Part shown: positions 50,645-59,441 of the stretch, one piece after another
Position numbering within the stretch: the stretch's first letter is position 1
Layout of the letters: each line of letters starts with the position of its first letter
Source of the DNA: Mucilaginibacter sp.
GTDB taxonomy: Bacteria > Bacteroidota > Bacteroidia > Sphingobacteriales > Sphingobacteriaceae
Assembly (NCBI RefSeq): GCF_025359345.1
Contig: NZ_JANYGQ010000022.1
Location: 186,001 to 250,000 of the forward strand
Direction: 5' to 3'
Length of the DNA stretch: 64,000 nt
Notes under the pieces: generated by a model
What the model saw: the letters and a program-made list of their open reading frames with translations, nothing else
The model's database searches: none
What the model was told of the DNA's origin: nothing
Position numbers and translations under genes: made by a program

Positions 50645-52573
50645 ATGCGAAAAAACAATATAAAAAAAGCATTAAAATATATCTATATAATACTATTGCT
50701 TTTATCGGCCAGTTTGTCAAAAGCACAGGAGGCAGGCAACGACTCATTAGCTGCTACCACATTATTCAGCCAGGCCAAATCACTGTTCCTTTCCGATCGT
50801 ACAACGGCGCTGTCAAAATCACTGGCGGGCCTCGAAATCGCCGAAAAGATAAATAACAAAACGCTGCAGGGTAATTTTAACAATGTTATTGGGCTCATTT
50901 ACACCTATCAAAGTAAATATGATGTTGCTGCCAAATATTATGCAAAGGCTAAAGAATTTGCCATTCAAATAAAAGACAAGGTAATGTTATCGAAGGTATA
51001 TAACAATCTGGGACTGAACTATATGCAGGAGGGTAAACAATTGGAGGCCATACAACAATCTTTGAACGCAATAAAGGTGCTGGAAGAAATTGGAAACACC
51101 GCCGGCCTTGGCGATACCTATGCCAATATCAGTAATTCATACATCAGGCTAAACCTTTATGGTAAAGCCCTTGCTTATGCCGATTCGGCTTTGAAGTATT
51201 TTAAGCAAATAAACAAGCTTTCGGGTATGGCAAATATCTATAACAATTATGGCTTTATTTATTCGGATACTAAACAGATACCAAAGGCGCTGGTCTATTT
51301 TGCAAAATCGCTAAAAATAAAGGAGCAAATGAACGACCAGGACGGGCAGGCAAATACCCTAAGCAATATGGGTACTGCCTATCACGACCTCAAAGAATAT
51401 GGAAAAGCAATGGATTTTTTCAATAAAGCCGAGAAGTTGTACAAACTTGCCAACGACCCCAAAGGCATTGCGGAAGTACAAACCAACATGGCCAATGTTA
51501 AAGCGGCCATGAAAGACGGCTCCGCCCTTGCCGACTCAAAGAAAACCTATGAATACGCAAAAAAGAATACGACCCAGGAACAGCAACGGGACATAGCCCT
51601 GGTGGTTTCCAAAAATTACCGGAATATTAAAGATTATGAAAACAGCCTAAAATACTATAGAATATACGACAGCCTGAAAGATGTAACCATCAACGAAGCA
51701 ATGCTAAAGCAAATTGCAACCCTTGAAGCGACTTATCAAAACGAAAAAAAGCAGCAGCAAATAAAGCTATTAAGCAAGCAAAACACCATACAGCAATTAC
51801 AGCTTAACAAAAAAAATCTCACTATTTACATTATTGCCATAGCATTCCTGCTGTCGGGAGTTATAGTTTACCAGTTATACAGCCGCAATAAAATAAAGCA
51901 GGCTGCCAAATTGCAGGCTGCCATAATTCATCAGCAAAATCTTGCAGCTAAAGGCATAATTGAGGCCGAAGAACGGGAACGCAAACGAATTGCCGGCGAT
52001 TTGCACGATGGCGTCGGCCAGCTGTTTTCAGCCGTTAAATTAAACCTGGGGGTTTTGATAGATAAGTACGTGGTAAAGCAGGACGCGGCAGCGAAACTAT
52101 CAGAAAAAACGATGGCCATGGTTGATGAAAGCTGCGTCGAAGTACGCTCCATAGCTCACCAGATGATGCCAAACGCCCTGATAAAAAGTGGGCTGGTATC
52201 GGCCCTGCGCGATTTCATCAACAAAATACAGTCGGACAGACTGAAGATACAAATTGAGACGCAGGGCATTGACAAACCGCTCGACAGTAATGTTGAAACG
52301 GTGCTTTACCGGGTAATACAGGAGTCGGTTAACAACGTTATTAAACATGCACAAGCATCGGTGCTCGATATTTTTTTGCTGTGCGATGATAAAGAAATTA
52401 CGGCAACCATTGAAGACAATGGTAAGGGTTTTGACATGGCAAGTAAAAAGGACTTTACCGGCATTGGCTTAAAAAACATAATTAGCCGTGTTGAATTTTT
52501 AAGAGGCAGTGTTGAAGTGTCCTCCTCGCCCGGCAAGGGCACGCTTGTTGCAATCTATGTTCCATTAGCCTGA
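50645..52573 (+). CDS. TPR-domain sensor histidine kinase (NarX/DesK type)
   Basis: A 642-residue kinase: signal or first helix (YIYIILLLLSASLSKAQ), six or more TPR units (for example NLGLNYMQEGKQLEAIQQSL, NMGTAYHDLKEYGKAMDFF) over residues about 40-360, one membrane helix near 392-412, then HisKA_3 with the phospho-acceptor in IAGDLHDGVGQLFSAVK (His about 453) and a HATPase domain (VIQESVNNVIKHAQAS, GIGLKNIISRVEFLRG). The TPR part is presumably periplasmic. Next gene is its NarL-type regulator. Confidence 0.95.
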   Translation: MRKNNIKKALKYIYIILLLLSASLSKAQEAGNDSLAATTLFSQAKSLFLSDRTTALSKSLAGLEIAEKINNKTLQGNFNNVIGLIYTYQSKYDVAAKYYAKAKEFAIQIKDKVMLSKVYNNLGLNYMQEGKQLEAIQQSLNAIKVLEEIGNTAGLGDTYANISNSYIRLNLYGKALAYADSALKYFKQINKLSGMANIYNNYGFIYSDTKQIPKALVYFAKSLKIKEQMNDQDGQANTLSNMGTAYHDLKEYGKAMDFFNKAEKLYKLANDPKGIAEVQTNMANVKAAMKDGSALADSKKTYEYAKKNTTQEQQRDIALVVSKNYRNIKDYENSLKYYRIYDSLKDVTINEAMLKQIATLEATYQNEKKQQQIKLLSKQNTIQQLQLNKKNLTIYIIAIAFLLSGVIVYQLYSRNKIKQAAKLQAAIIHQQNLAAKGIIEAEERERKRIAGDLHDGVGQLFSAVKLNLGVLIDKYVVKQDAAAKLSEKTMAMVDESCVEVRSIAHQMMPNALIKSGLVSALRDFINKIQSDRLKIQIETQGIDKPLDSNVETVLYRVIQESVNNVIKHAQASVLDIFLLCDDKEITATIEDNGKGFDMASKKDFTGIGLKNIISRVEFLRGSVEVSSSPGKGTLVAIYVPLA

Positions 52574-52574
52574 T

Positions 52575-53183
52575 ATGGAAGGCGCAGCAATTATACGCGT
52601 GTTTATTGTTGATGACCACCAGGTAGTAATTGACAGCTTACGCTTATTGCTGGGCGAAATACCAGGTTTTTTAATTGCAGGCGAAACCACCCAGCCATTA
52701 TTGGCAATACAAATGCTGGAAAGCACACCGGCCGATATACTGATAACAGATGTAAGCATGCCCCGCATGAATGGCATTGAACTAGCCAGGGCCATAAAAC
52801 AAAAATTTCCGGCAATCAGGGTATTGGCGCTAAGCATGTTTAGCGATAATCATGTAGTTACCGAAATGATAGATGCCGGTGCATCCGGCTACCTGTTAAA
52901 AAACTCCGGCCGGCGGGAAATGGCGGAGGCATTAACCCAAATAGCCAAAGGCGGGCTGTATTTCAGTTCCGGGGTATCCGCCTTGCCGGAGTCGCCGTTT
53001 AAGTCGAACCAGGGAGCCATAAAATTTACCGAACGCGAACTGGAGGTAATGAAGTTGCTTGAAAAGGAAATACCTGATAAAGAAATAGCCGCTATTTTAA
53101 ACCTGGCCGAGCGCACGGTTGAAATCCATCGTAAAAATATCCTGAATAAAACCAACGCCAAAAATAACCCGAACGTGTTTTAA
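52575..53183 (+). CDS. NarL/LuxR-type response regulator with short C-terminal end
   Basis: A 202-residue regulator starting one base after the kinase. The receiver has VFIVDDHQVVIDSLRLLLGE, acceptor Asp in ILITDVSMPRMNG and Lys in GYLLKNSGRREM. The helix-turn-helix (KFTERELEVMKLLEKEIPDK, LNLAERTVEIHRKNIL) is present but the protein stops at NKTNAKNNPNVF, shorter than the usual ending by roughly 10-15 residues. Either a natural short form or a recent truncation. Confidence 0.92.
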   Translation: MEGAAIIRVFIVDDHQVVIDSLRLLLGEIPGFLIAGETTQPLLAIQMLESTPADILITDVSMPRMNGIELARAIKQKFPAIRVLALSMFSDNHVVTEMIDAGASGYLLKNSGRREMAEALTQIAKGGLYFSSGVSALPESPFKSNQGAIKFTERELEVMKLLEKEIPDKEIAAILNLAERTVEIHRKNILNKTNAKNNPNVF

Positions 53184-53213
53184 ACGTCGACCACAGGTTA
53201 AGGCCTATTTTTA

Positions 53214-53570
53214 TTACCCAATCTTTTTTGTGGATATGCAGTAAGAAGTGATTTCCTTCAGCTTTCCATCAACAAATTTATAAACATCGCACGATGATAT
53301 GTAATTTACCCGGTCTTCAACATAAAACTCTGCTGTACCGTTTATGGCAACGCAATTTTCATCAACTATCACATTATCCAGCTCAAATTTGGTAGTCAGC
53401 GTGGTGAAGTACTGCGCCGTTTTGTTGCAAAAATCAATAACCGCATCTTTACCAGACACAATCTCGTTACCAACAATATTGAAGGTAATATCATCCGCAA
53501 GGTGTTCATAACAAAACTCAAAATTGCCGCCTGAAAAGGCCAGGGCTATTTGTTTGTGGAGGGATTGCAT
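53214..53570 (-). CDS. SnoaL/NTF2-like protein
   Basis: A 118-residue single-domain cone-shaped fold: ALAFSGGNFEFCYEHLADDI at the start, then KDAVIDFCNKTAQYFTTL and beta strands ending NYISSCDVYKFVDGKLKEIT. Such proteins bind or isomerise small hydrophobic molecules; no catalytic residue can be assigned. Leftward and alone. Confidence 0.85.
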   Translation of the reverse strand: MQSLHKQIALAFSGGNFEFCYEHLADDITFNIVGNEIVSGKDAVIDFCNKTAQYFTTLTTKFELDNVIVDENCVAINGTAEFYVEDRVNYISSCDVYKFVDGKLKEITSYCISTKKIG

Positions 53571-53692
53571 ATTTCAATTTAGTTGATACTTCTAAATATC
53601 ATTCTTTTTTAACACATTAAGCAAGCAATTTTGTTAGCAATTTTTGACAATGCGTAACCAGCCGTTGCCTGTTATAGCTGTCACTTATTTAT

Positions 53693-53700
53693 TATCTTTG
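53693..53700 (+). promoter_or_regulatory. Putative promoter element for the MurF/Ddl operon
   Basis: TATCTTTG is a perfect TAnnTTTG element 20 nt before the hydrolase ATG (53720), predicting a short leader. A good TTG at the right distance was not found. Confidence 0.55.
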
Positions 53701-53719
53701 CCAGCATCGTTACATACTT

Positions 53720-54496
53720 ATGGAGCAAACCCAAATTGTTAAGGGACTTAAGATAAATTTTAAGGAAACCGGTGAAGGTAAGCCGGTTGTTTTACTGCAC
53801 GGCTGGGGCTCAAACCTGGAGGCTTTTACCAGGGTACAACAGAACCTGGAAAGCGAATTTCACGTTTTTTCAATCGACCTGCCGGGTTTTGGTAAAAGCC
53901 AGGAACCCAACGAAGTATGGGGCGTTTACGAATACACCGCATTTATCGAAGAATTTTTCAAGCTAAAAAATATCAACAACCCAATTTTGGCCGGCCACTC
54001 CTACGGCGGCCGGATATCTATTGTTTATGCATCGCGCAACCCGGTATTAAAGCTGGTTTTGTTGGATAGCGCGGGCATCAAACCGCACCGGCCCTTAAGC
54101 TATTACATAAAAATATATACTTACAAATTTGTTCGGGCCGTGTTGCCATATTTGGTTGGGCGTAAAAAAGCCAACGAGATAATCGAAAACTACCGCAAAC
54201 AAGCCGGCTCGAGCGATTATAAAAACGCATCGGCTATTATGCGGCAGGTGCTGGTAAAATCGGTTAACGAGGATTTGAAGGCAGAAATGCCAAACATAAA
54301 AGCCCCCACCCTGCTGGTTTGGGGCGAAAACGACACGGCCACCCCCGTTAGCGATGCCAAAACAATGGAAAAGCTGATACCCAACGCCGGCCTGGTGGTA
54401 TTAAAAAATGCAGGCCACTTTGCCTTTGTTGAAAAACTGGGCGAGTTTTTAATAATATTGAATAATTTTCTGCAGCCCGATAAGAAGAACAGTTAA
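53720..54496 (+). CDS. Alpha/beta hydrolase of the MurF-like operon
   Basis: A 258-residue hydrolase with a full triad: VVLLHGWGSNLEAFTRVQQN (oxyanion), nucleophile in LAGHSYGGRISIVYASRN, acid in WGENDTATPVSDAK and His in KNAGHFAFVEKL. The lid (YKFVRAVLPYLVGRKKANEI) is basic. First gene of a four-gene operon with a MurF-like ligase, Ddl-like ligase and aminotransferase; a role in trimming or releasing an amide or ester of their product is inference. Stop overlaps the next start (TAATG). Confidence 0.92.
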   Translation: MEQTQIVKGLKINFKETGEGKPVVLLHGWGSNLEAFTRVQQNLESEFHVFSIDLPGFGKSQEPNEVWGVYEYTAFIEEFFKLKNINNPILAGHSYGGRISIVYASRNPVLKLVLLDSAGIKPHRPLSYYIKIYTYKFVRAVLPYLVGRKKANEIIENYRKQAGSSDYKNASAIMRQVLVKSVNEDLKAEMPNIKAPTLLVWGENDTATPVSDAKTMEKLIPNAGLVVLKNAGHFAFVEKLGEFLIILNNFLQPDKKNS

Positions 54497-56073
54497 TGGA
54501 GAACATACTATTTTTTGCCGCATTGGCAGTAATCCTGGTTTATGCTTTTGCCAAATTAAGGTTCGAGTTGCACATGATGCAGCTAAACTCGTACCGTAAC
54601 GACCGCTATTTCAAATGGCTTAAAACCAACCTGGTAATTACTAACCGCGTGCTCGAAGTAATTACGCTGGTTATTACCGGCCTGTTAATTCTGCTTGCAG
54701 GTGCAACCGTGGCAACTATAGCAATCATCCTTTTATTTGCATTACTGGCCTACCTGCTTTTCATCAAAAAACAAAAAAAACCGGTGGTGTTTACCAAAAG
54801 GGCGCAAAGGTTGTTCGGGCTTACGTTTTTGCTTTCAATAATTGCCGGTGGCGTTTATTACATACTAACCGGCAAAGCGTTGTGCACGCTTTGGGTTGGC
54901 GGTTTTGCACTGTTGTTGAGTTTCGTAATCATCGCAATAGCGAACGTTTTAATAGCCCCGGTTGAAAGGGCAGTTAACAACTGGTACTATAACGACGCAA
55001 AAAAGATACTGGAAAGCAGGAGTGATTTAATTATCATCGGCATAACAGGCAGCTACGGCAAAACCAGCACCAAACATTTTTTGCACCGCATGTTAAGCGA
55101 AAAATACAACGTGCTGATGACACCCGGCAGCTATAACACCACCATGGGCGTTATAAAAACAGTGCGCGAGCAACTACAGGCCACCCACCAGGTTTTTATT
55201 GTAGAAATGGGCGCCAAACAGCCTAACGACATCAAAGAAATTTGCGATTTGGTACACCCGCAAATTGGTATACTCACCGCCGTTGGCGAGCAGCATTTGG
55301 AAAGTTTTAAAACTATCCAGAATGTCCAAAAAACCAAGTTCGAGCTGATTGATGCCTTGCCATCAGGGGCGTTGGCGGTTTTGAATGCCGACTACGAGTT
55401 TATTGCCAACCGCCCGGTGAGCGACAGGGAAACTGCCCTTTATTCCTCGGATAACGAAAAGGTTGATTATTATTTGAAAGATATCAGTTACTCTGCCCGC
55501 GGCTCGGCGTTTTCGGTTTATCATAAAGGCGAAAAACTTGCTGCTTTTGACACCAAACTGGTGGGTAGCTACAACCTGTCGAACATACTGGCGGGTTATA
55601 TAGTGGCCCGGCATTTGGAAGTTCCGGATAGCAGCGTTGCTTTTGCCATAAAGAAACTGGAACCGGTGCAGCACAGGCTTGAAGTAAGAGTGCATTCAAA
55701 CGGTGTTACCGTTATTGATGATGCGTTCAACTCAAACCCGGTTGGCTCAAAAATGGCGCTGGAAGTTTTAAAAGCAATTGAAGGTCAGCGCAAGATAATT
55801 ATCACCCCAGGCATGATTGAGCTGGGCGAAAAACAGGAATATTATAATACTTTATTGGGCGAACAGATTGCAGATAGCTGCGATTATGCTATACTTGTAG
55901 GTAAAAATATCACATTACCAATTATGGCCGGGTTAAAAAACAAAAATTACCCTGACGAAAAAATATATGTTGCCCAAAACTTTAAGGATGCCGTTAACCA
56001 TTTAAACGGTTTTACTAAAGCGGGCGATGTATTGTTATACGAAAACGATTTACCCGATACATACGAACTTTAG
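54496..56073 (+). CDS. Membrane-anchored MurF-like ligase
   Basis: A 525-residue Mur-ligase-family protein. Residues 1-155 hold five hydrophobic helices (about 3-20, 53-70, 72-90, 105-124, 132-154) where MurF normally has its UDP-MurNAc-tripeptide-binding domain. The catalytic core starts near 178: P-loop GITGSYGKTSTKHF, MurF-like GSYNTTMGVIKT, VEMGAKQPNDIKEICDL, and the C-terminal VIDDAFNSNPVGSKMALEVL and TPGMIELGEKQEY. The core predicts ATP-dependent amide bond formation with an amino acid or dipeptide; the acceptor is probably membrane-linked. Confidence 0.9.
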   Translation: MENILFFAALAVILVYAFAKLRFELHMMQLNSYRNDRYFKWLKTNLVITNRVLEVITLVITGLLILLAGATVATIAIILLFALLAYLLFIKKQKKPVVFTKRAQRLFGLTFLLSIIAGGVYYILTGKALCTLWVGGFALLLSFVIIAIANVLIAPVERAVNNWYYNDAKKILESRSDLIIIGITGSYGKTSTKHFLHRMLSEKYNVLMTPGSYNTTMGVIKTVREQLQATHQVFIVEMGAKQPNDIKEICDLVHPQIGILTAVGEQHLESFKTIQNVQKTKFELIDALPSGALAVLNADYEFIANRPVSDRETALYSSDNEKVDYYLKDISYSARGSAFSVYHKGEKLAAFDTKLVGSYNLSNILAGYIVARHLEVPDSSVAFAIKKLEPVQHRLEVRVHSNGVTVIDDAFNSNPVGSKMALEVLKAIEGQRKIIITPGMIELGEKQEYYNTLLGEQIADSCDYAILVGKNITLPIMAGLKNKNYPDEKIYVAQNFKDAVNHLNGFTKAGDVLLYENDLPDTYEL

Positions 56074-56096
56074 AACCAATTACACAGCTAGAAAAA

Positions 56097-57278
56097 ATGA
56101 AAATTAAAGTTGGCGTTATTTTTGGCGGTCGGTCGGTTGAGCATGAAATATCAGTTATTTCGGCACAGCAGGCCATCGCAGCATTTGATAAAAACAGTTA
56201 CGACATTACCCCCATCTACATTACCAAAACCGGCAAATGGTATACAGGCGACGCGCTTTTAAATGTAGATAACTATAGAAATACCGATTCGCTTTTAGCG
56301 CAATGCACCGAGATTTATTTAACGCCAACCTTTGGGGATTTCACTATCAACGCTGTACAAAGTTCGATTTGGAAAAGCAGGGAATTGGGTAAAATTGACA
56401 TTGCGTTCCCTATCATCCACGGCACCAATGGTGAGGACGGCTCGCTTCAGGGACTACTTGAATTGAAGGGTATTCCTTACGTTGGCTGCGATGTACTTTC
56501 ATCGGCCATCGGTATGGATAAGATAATGATGAAGATGGTGCTGAAAGAAAGCAAGCTGCCCGTGGTTGACTACACCTGGTTTACCGACCGCAGCTGGCAC
56601 ATGGATAAAGACGCCATTATCGAAAACATCAAAAAAATTGGTTTCCCGGTTATCGTTAAGCCATCAAACCTGGGCTCGAGCGTTGGGGTTTCAAAAGCGG
56701 CCGACGAAGCCGCGCTGATTGAAGCTGTTGAGCTTGCGGGCCGTTTCAGCAGCCGTATTTTGGTTGAGCGAATGGTAGTTGACCTTAAAGAAATTAATTG
56801 CTCTGTATTGGGCGATTCGGCCAATCAAACCGCATCGGTATGTGAAGAACCGCTGGGCGCAGGTGATATATTAAGCTATAAAGACAAATACGTCAGCAAT
56901 ACCAAAGGTGGCTCATCAAAAGGTATGACCAGCACCAAACGCCAGATACCAGCCAATATCCCTAAAGAGCAAACCCAACTGATACAGGATCTGGCGAAAG
57001 AAACGTTCAGAATTTTATCCTGCTCCGGTGTGTCGCGTATCGACTTTTTGGTTGATAAAAAAGACAACAAGGTATACGTAAACGAAATAAATACCATCCC
57101 CGGTTCACTATCATTTTACCTGTGGGATGCTACCGATAAAAACTTTGCGCAACTGCTTAAAACACTTATCGACGTGGCCTTAAAACGCCAGCGCGAACGC
57201 GATAATTTAGTGGTAAGCTACGGTGAAAATATATTCAGCATGGGTGGTGCAGGCGGATCAAAATCGGGCAAATCTTAA
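56097..57278 (+). CDS. D-Ala-D-Ala-ligase-like ATP-grasp enzyme
   Basis: A 393-residue Ddl-family protein: FGGRSVEHEISVISAQQAIA, HGTNGEDGSLQGLLELKGIP, the ATP-grasp KPSNLGSSVGVSKAADEAAL and YVNEINTIPGSLSFYLWDAT. The omega-loop segment SYKDKYVSNTKGG keeps a Tyr as in D-Ala-specific Ddl rather than the D-lactate-type VanA. It is longer than most Ddl enzymes because of a C-terminal Lys/Gly-Ser tail (GGAGGSKSGKS). Product D-Ala-D-Ala or a related dipeptide for the MurF-like partner is inference. Confidence 0.93.
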   Translation: MKIKVGVIFGGRSVEHEISVISAQQAIAAFDKNSYDITPIYITKTGKWYTGDALLNVDNYRNTDSLLAQCTEIYLTPTFGDFTINAVQSSIWKSRELGKIDIAFPIIHGTNGEDGSLQGLLELKGIPYVGCDVLSSAIGMDKIMMKMVLKESKLPVVDYTWFTDRSWHMDKDAIIENIKKIGFPVIVKPSNLGSSVGVSKAADEAALIEAVELAGRFSSRILVERMVVDLKEINCSVLGDSANQTASVCEEPLGAGDILSYKDKYVSNTKGGSSKGMTSTKRQIPANIPKEQTQLIQDLAKETFRILSCSGVSRIDFLVDKKDNKVYVNEINTIPGSLSFYLWDATDKNFAQLLKTLIDVALKRQRERDNLVVSYGENIFSMGGAGGSKSGKS

Positions 57279-57290
57279 AATAATCATCCC

Positions 57291-58118
57291 ATGGCTGCCA
57301 AATACGTATCCATAAATAATGAGCTTGTTTTAGCCGCCGATGCCAAAGTTGGCGTTGGCGACCTGGCCATGCACCGTGGCTATGGCATTTTCGACTATTT
57401 TAAAGTGGTTGATGGTCGCCCGATATTTATGGAGGACCATTTTAACCGGTTTTACAACTCGGCGAAAGAAATGCACCTTGAGGTAATGCTTAACCGGGAT
57501 GAGCTGAGGAAAACCATAGCTGAGTTAATGGAAAAGAACAACATGCCAAACTCGGGTATAAAGTTGTTACTTACAGGCGGCTACTCAGAAGATGGCTACA
57601 AAATGGGCAAACCAAATTTGATCATCTTGCAATACCCCCTCAGTTTTAAGGAAGGGAACCAGGTAGAAACAGGTTTAAAACTTGCCACTGTAAACCACCA
57701 GCGGCAGCTGCCATCGATTAAAACCATTGATTATTTAATGGCTGTTCGTCTCCATCCCTTTATGATGGAGAATGGTTTTGATGATGTTTTGTATCATAAC
57801 AACGGTACTATTACTGAATGCCCGCGGGCCAACTTTTGGATCGTATCCGGTACCGAAATTATAACCGCTGCCAATAATATTTTGCGTGGCATAACCCGCA
57901 GCAAGGTGTTAGCTTTTAAAATAGATGGATATACCATTGCAGAAAGAGACTTTACCCTGGATGACCTTGCAAATGCGCAGGAAGCCTTTATAACCAGCAC
58001 AACCCAATATGCCTACCCTGTTGCAGCAATTGATGGCAAAGAGATTGGAGATGGGAAGATTGGGCCAGTTACCCGGGTGGTTAAGGAAATGTTGTTGAAG
58101 CTAATTAACGCTGAATAA
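57291..58118 (+). CDS. Class IV (D-amino-acid/branched-chain type) aminotransferase
   Basis: A 275-residue fold-type IV PLP enzyme: MHRGYGIFDYFKVVDGRPIF, PLP-lysine in LPSIKTIDYLMAVR and glutamate in NNGTITECPRANFWIV, with the TSTTQYAYPVAAIDG tail. D-amino-acid aminotransferases and branched-chain enzymes share this fold. Twelve bases after the Ddl gene; supplying a D-amino acid to it would make a coherent D-peptide pathway (inference). Confidence 0.92.
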   Translation: MAAKYVSINNELVLAADAKVGVGDLAMHRGYGIFDYFKVVDGRPIFMEDHFNRFYNSAKEMHLEVMLNRDELRKTIAELMEKNNMPNSGIKLLLTGGYSEDGYKMGKPNLIILQYPLSFKEGNQVETGLKLATVNHQRQLPSIKTIDYLMAVRLHPFMMENGFDDVLYHNNGTITECPRANFWIVSGTEIITAANNILRGITRSKVLAFKIDGYTIAERDFTLDDLANAQEAFITSTTQYAYPVAAIDGKEIGDGKIGPVTRVVKEMLLKLINAE

Positions 58119-58387
58119 CCAAGGGGATTGTAACTATTAAAACCTCTGGTTAGCTAGGCCAGATTTAACAAACAAAGGCATCAAAAAAAAGTATCTGTTC
58201 CTCAGATATTAGCTACTCAAAAACATACACAACGGACTCATCCTGGTATTTTCAACTAAAATTTCAGCTATTTACTTCTTCGGCAACAAATAACAACATT
58301 CCTATTCTTTGTAAGGAATATTAAACGCCTGCGACAAACATCTGTTAACACTTATAAAACGTTTATTAAACCAAACAAAAACTATTT

Positions 58388-58681
58388 ATGGAAAAGTTTG
58401 CATTATTAGCCCGTGTTGAAGCAAAACCGGGCAAAGAAACCCAGGTGCTTGAATTTTTAAAAAGCGCACTACCACTTGCGCAGGATGAGCCCCAAACGGT
58501 AAGATGGTATGCTTTACAACTAGGGCCCTCAACGTTTGGCATATTCGACACCTTTGAAACTGAGGAAGGCAGGGATGTCCACCTTAACGGCCAGATTGCC
58601 GCAGCCTTGATGGCCAATGCATCGGAACTGTTAGCAACAGCCCCGGTTATTGAAAAAGTAAACTTGTTGGCGATTAAGTAG
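58388..58681 (+). CDS. Antibiotic-biosynthesis monooxygenase (ABM) domain protein
   Basis: A 97-residue ABM ferredoxin-like dimer protein: FALLARVEAKPGKETQVLEF at the start, RWYALQLGPSTFGIFDTFET and DVHLNGQIAAALMANASEL. Such small ABM proteins often act in redox or quinone metabolism or as unknown monooxygenases; no partner is adjacent. Weak strand-alternation and size fit well. Confidence 0.85.
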   Translation: MEKFALLARVEAKPGKETQVLEFLKSALPLAQDEPQTVRWYALQLGPSTFGIFDTFETEEGRDVHLNGQIAAALMANASELLATAPVIEKVNLLAIK

Positions 58682-58792
58682 GGATTAGTATGCAGCCAAT
58701 GGTCTTGGCTCGGAAGTCTTAAGTCGAGTTTTCGTCATTTTCGACTTAGGACTCAAGAGTTTCGACTTGAGACTATTCAGCCTTATTAAGAA

Positions 58793-59059
58793 TCTCCGGG
58801 CGGATAAATCCGCCTGGAGATCTTGACAGCAGGTGATTATCACATGAGGCCCCGGACCAGGTCGACGGGGTGAAATTCCAAACTCAATATTATAGCTTAA
58901 CGGAACAGGCTTTTTCGCCCGAAATCAGCTATCTAAAAAAATTTAAAAAAACTGAAACTTTCAAAAAATTATTACCGTATAAGTACACTCATTGAGCGCC
59001 CTGCTCATCAATAATTTATCAAATCAAAAAGACTCCTGGCGCGAGGCCGGGAGCCTTTT
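58793..59059 (+). ncRNA. Candidate structured small RNA ending in a terminator
   Basis: Begins with a strong hairpin TCTCCGGGCGGAT-AA-ATCCGCCTGGAGA (58793-58820), continues with GTGATTATCAC, CCCCG...CGGGG and TTGAGC...GCTCATCAA hairpins, and ends at the terminator 59031-59059. No coding frame. No known family recognised. The candidate could equally be several unrelated palindromes. Confidence 0.35.
59031..59059 (+). terminator. Free-standing intrinsic terminator
   Basis: GACTCCTGGC-GCGAG-GCCGGGAGCC (10-bp stem, one mismatch, one wobble) followed by TTTTATT. No gene ends just upstream, so it may terminate an unannotated RNA. Confidence 0.7.
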
Positions 59060-59161
59060 ATTGGAACTAATATAAAAATTAATTTTTATATAGCCAATCA
59101 CCGATAAGTTAACAGGGCTTGAGATTTTAGTTTAGATAGTTAATTATGAATGATGGAGTTT

Positions 59162-59198
59162 AATAGCCGGCAAACAGATGTTTACCGGCTATTTTTTA
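59162..59198 (+). terminator. Second free-standing terminator
   Basis: AATAGCCGGCAAAC-AGAT-GTTTACCGGCTATT then TTTTATT. Only a 5-codon frame (ATGAATGATGGAGTT) precedes it. Confidence 0.7.
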
Positions 59199-59202
59199 TT
59201 TA

Positions 59203-59395
59203 ATGATTTCACCGATTGGAGGATGATTACACCGATTTTAACCGTTGATTTATCTGATTGCGTTGATTTCGCTTATTGAAAAATTTGATGATTTGAAATT
59301 TCCTCATCCGCACACTTGCATATTCACGCGTCCGTAGACCATTTTTCCTCATCCGCACATTTGCACATCCACGCACCCGCACATCTTTTTTTTCT
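59203..59395 (+). repeat. Degenerate word-repeat block before the CocE genes
   Basis: Two copies of TTTCCTCATCCGCACAYTTG-type sequence (59299-59334 and 59344-59379, 45-bp period) follow ACCGATT/GATTTC words. Similar to other spacer repeats in this genome. Confidence 0.6.
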
Positions 59396-59441
59396 CCCGA
59401 ATAATCAGCATATTTACGTGCTGACCTGTTAACTGACTATC

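Larger units (their letters stand above)
58682..59441. other. Gene-poor stretch: hairpins, terminators and word repeats
   Basis: No protein gene. It contains the 58793-59059 candidate RNA, two free-standing terminators (59031-59059, 59162-59198) and a repeat block (59203-59395). 58717-58774 has AAGTCGA...TCGACTT inverted words. Confidence 0.6.
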
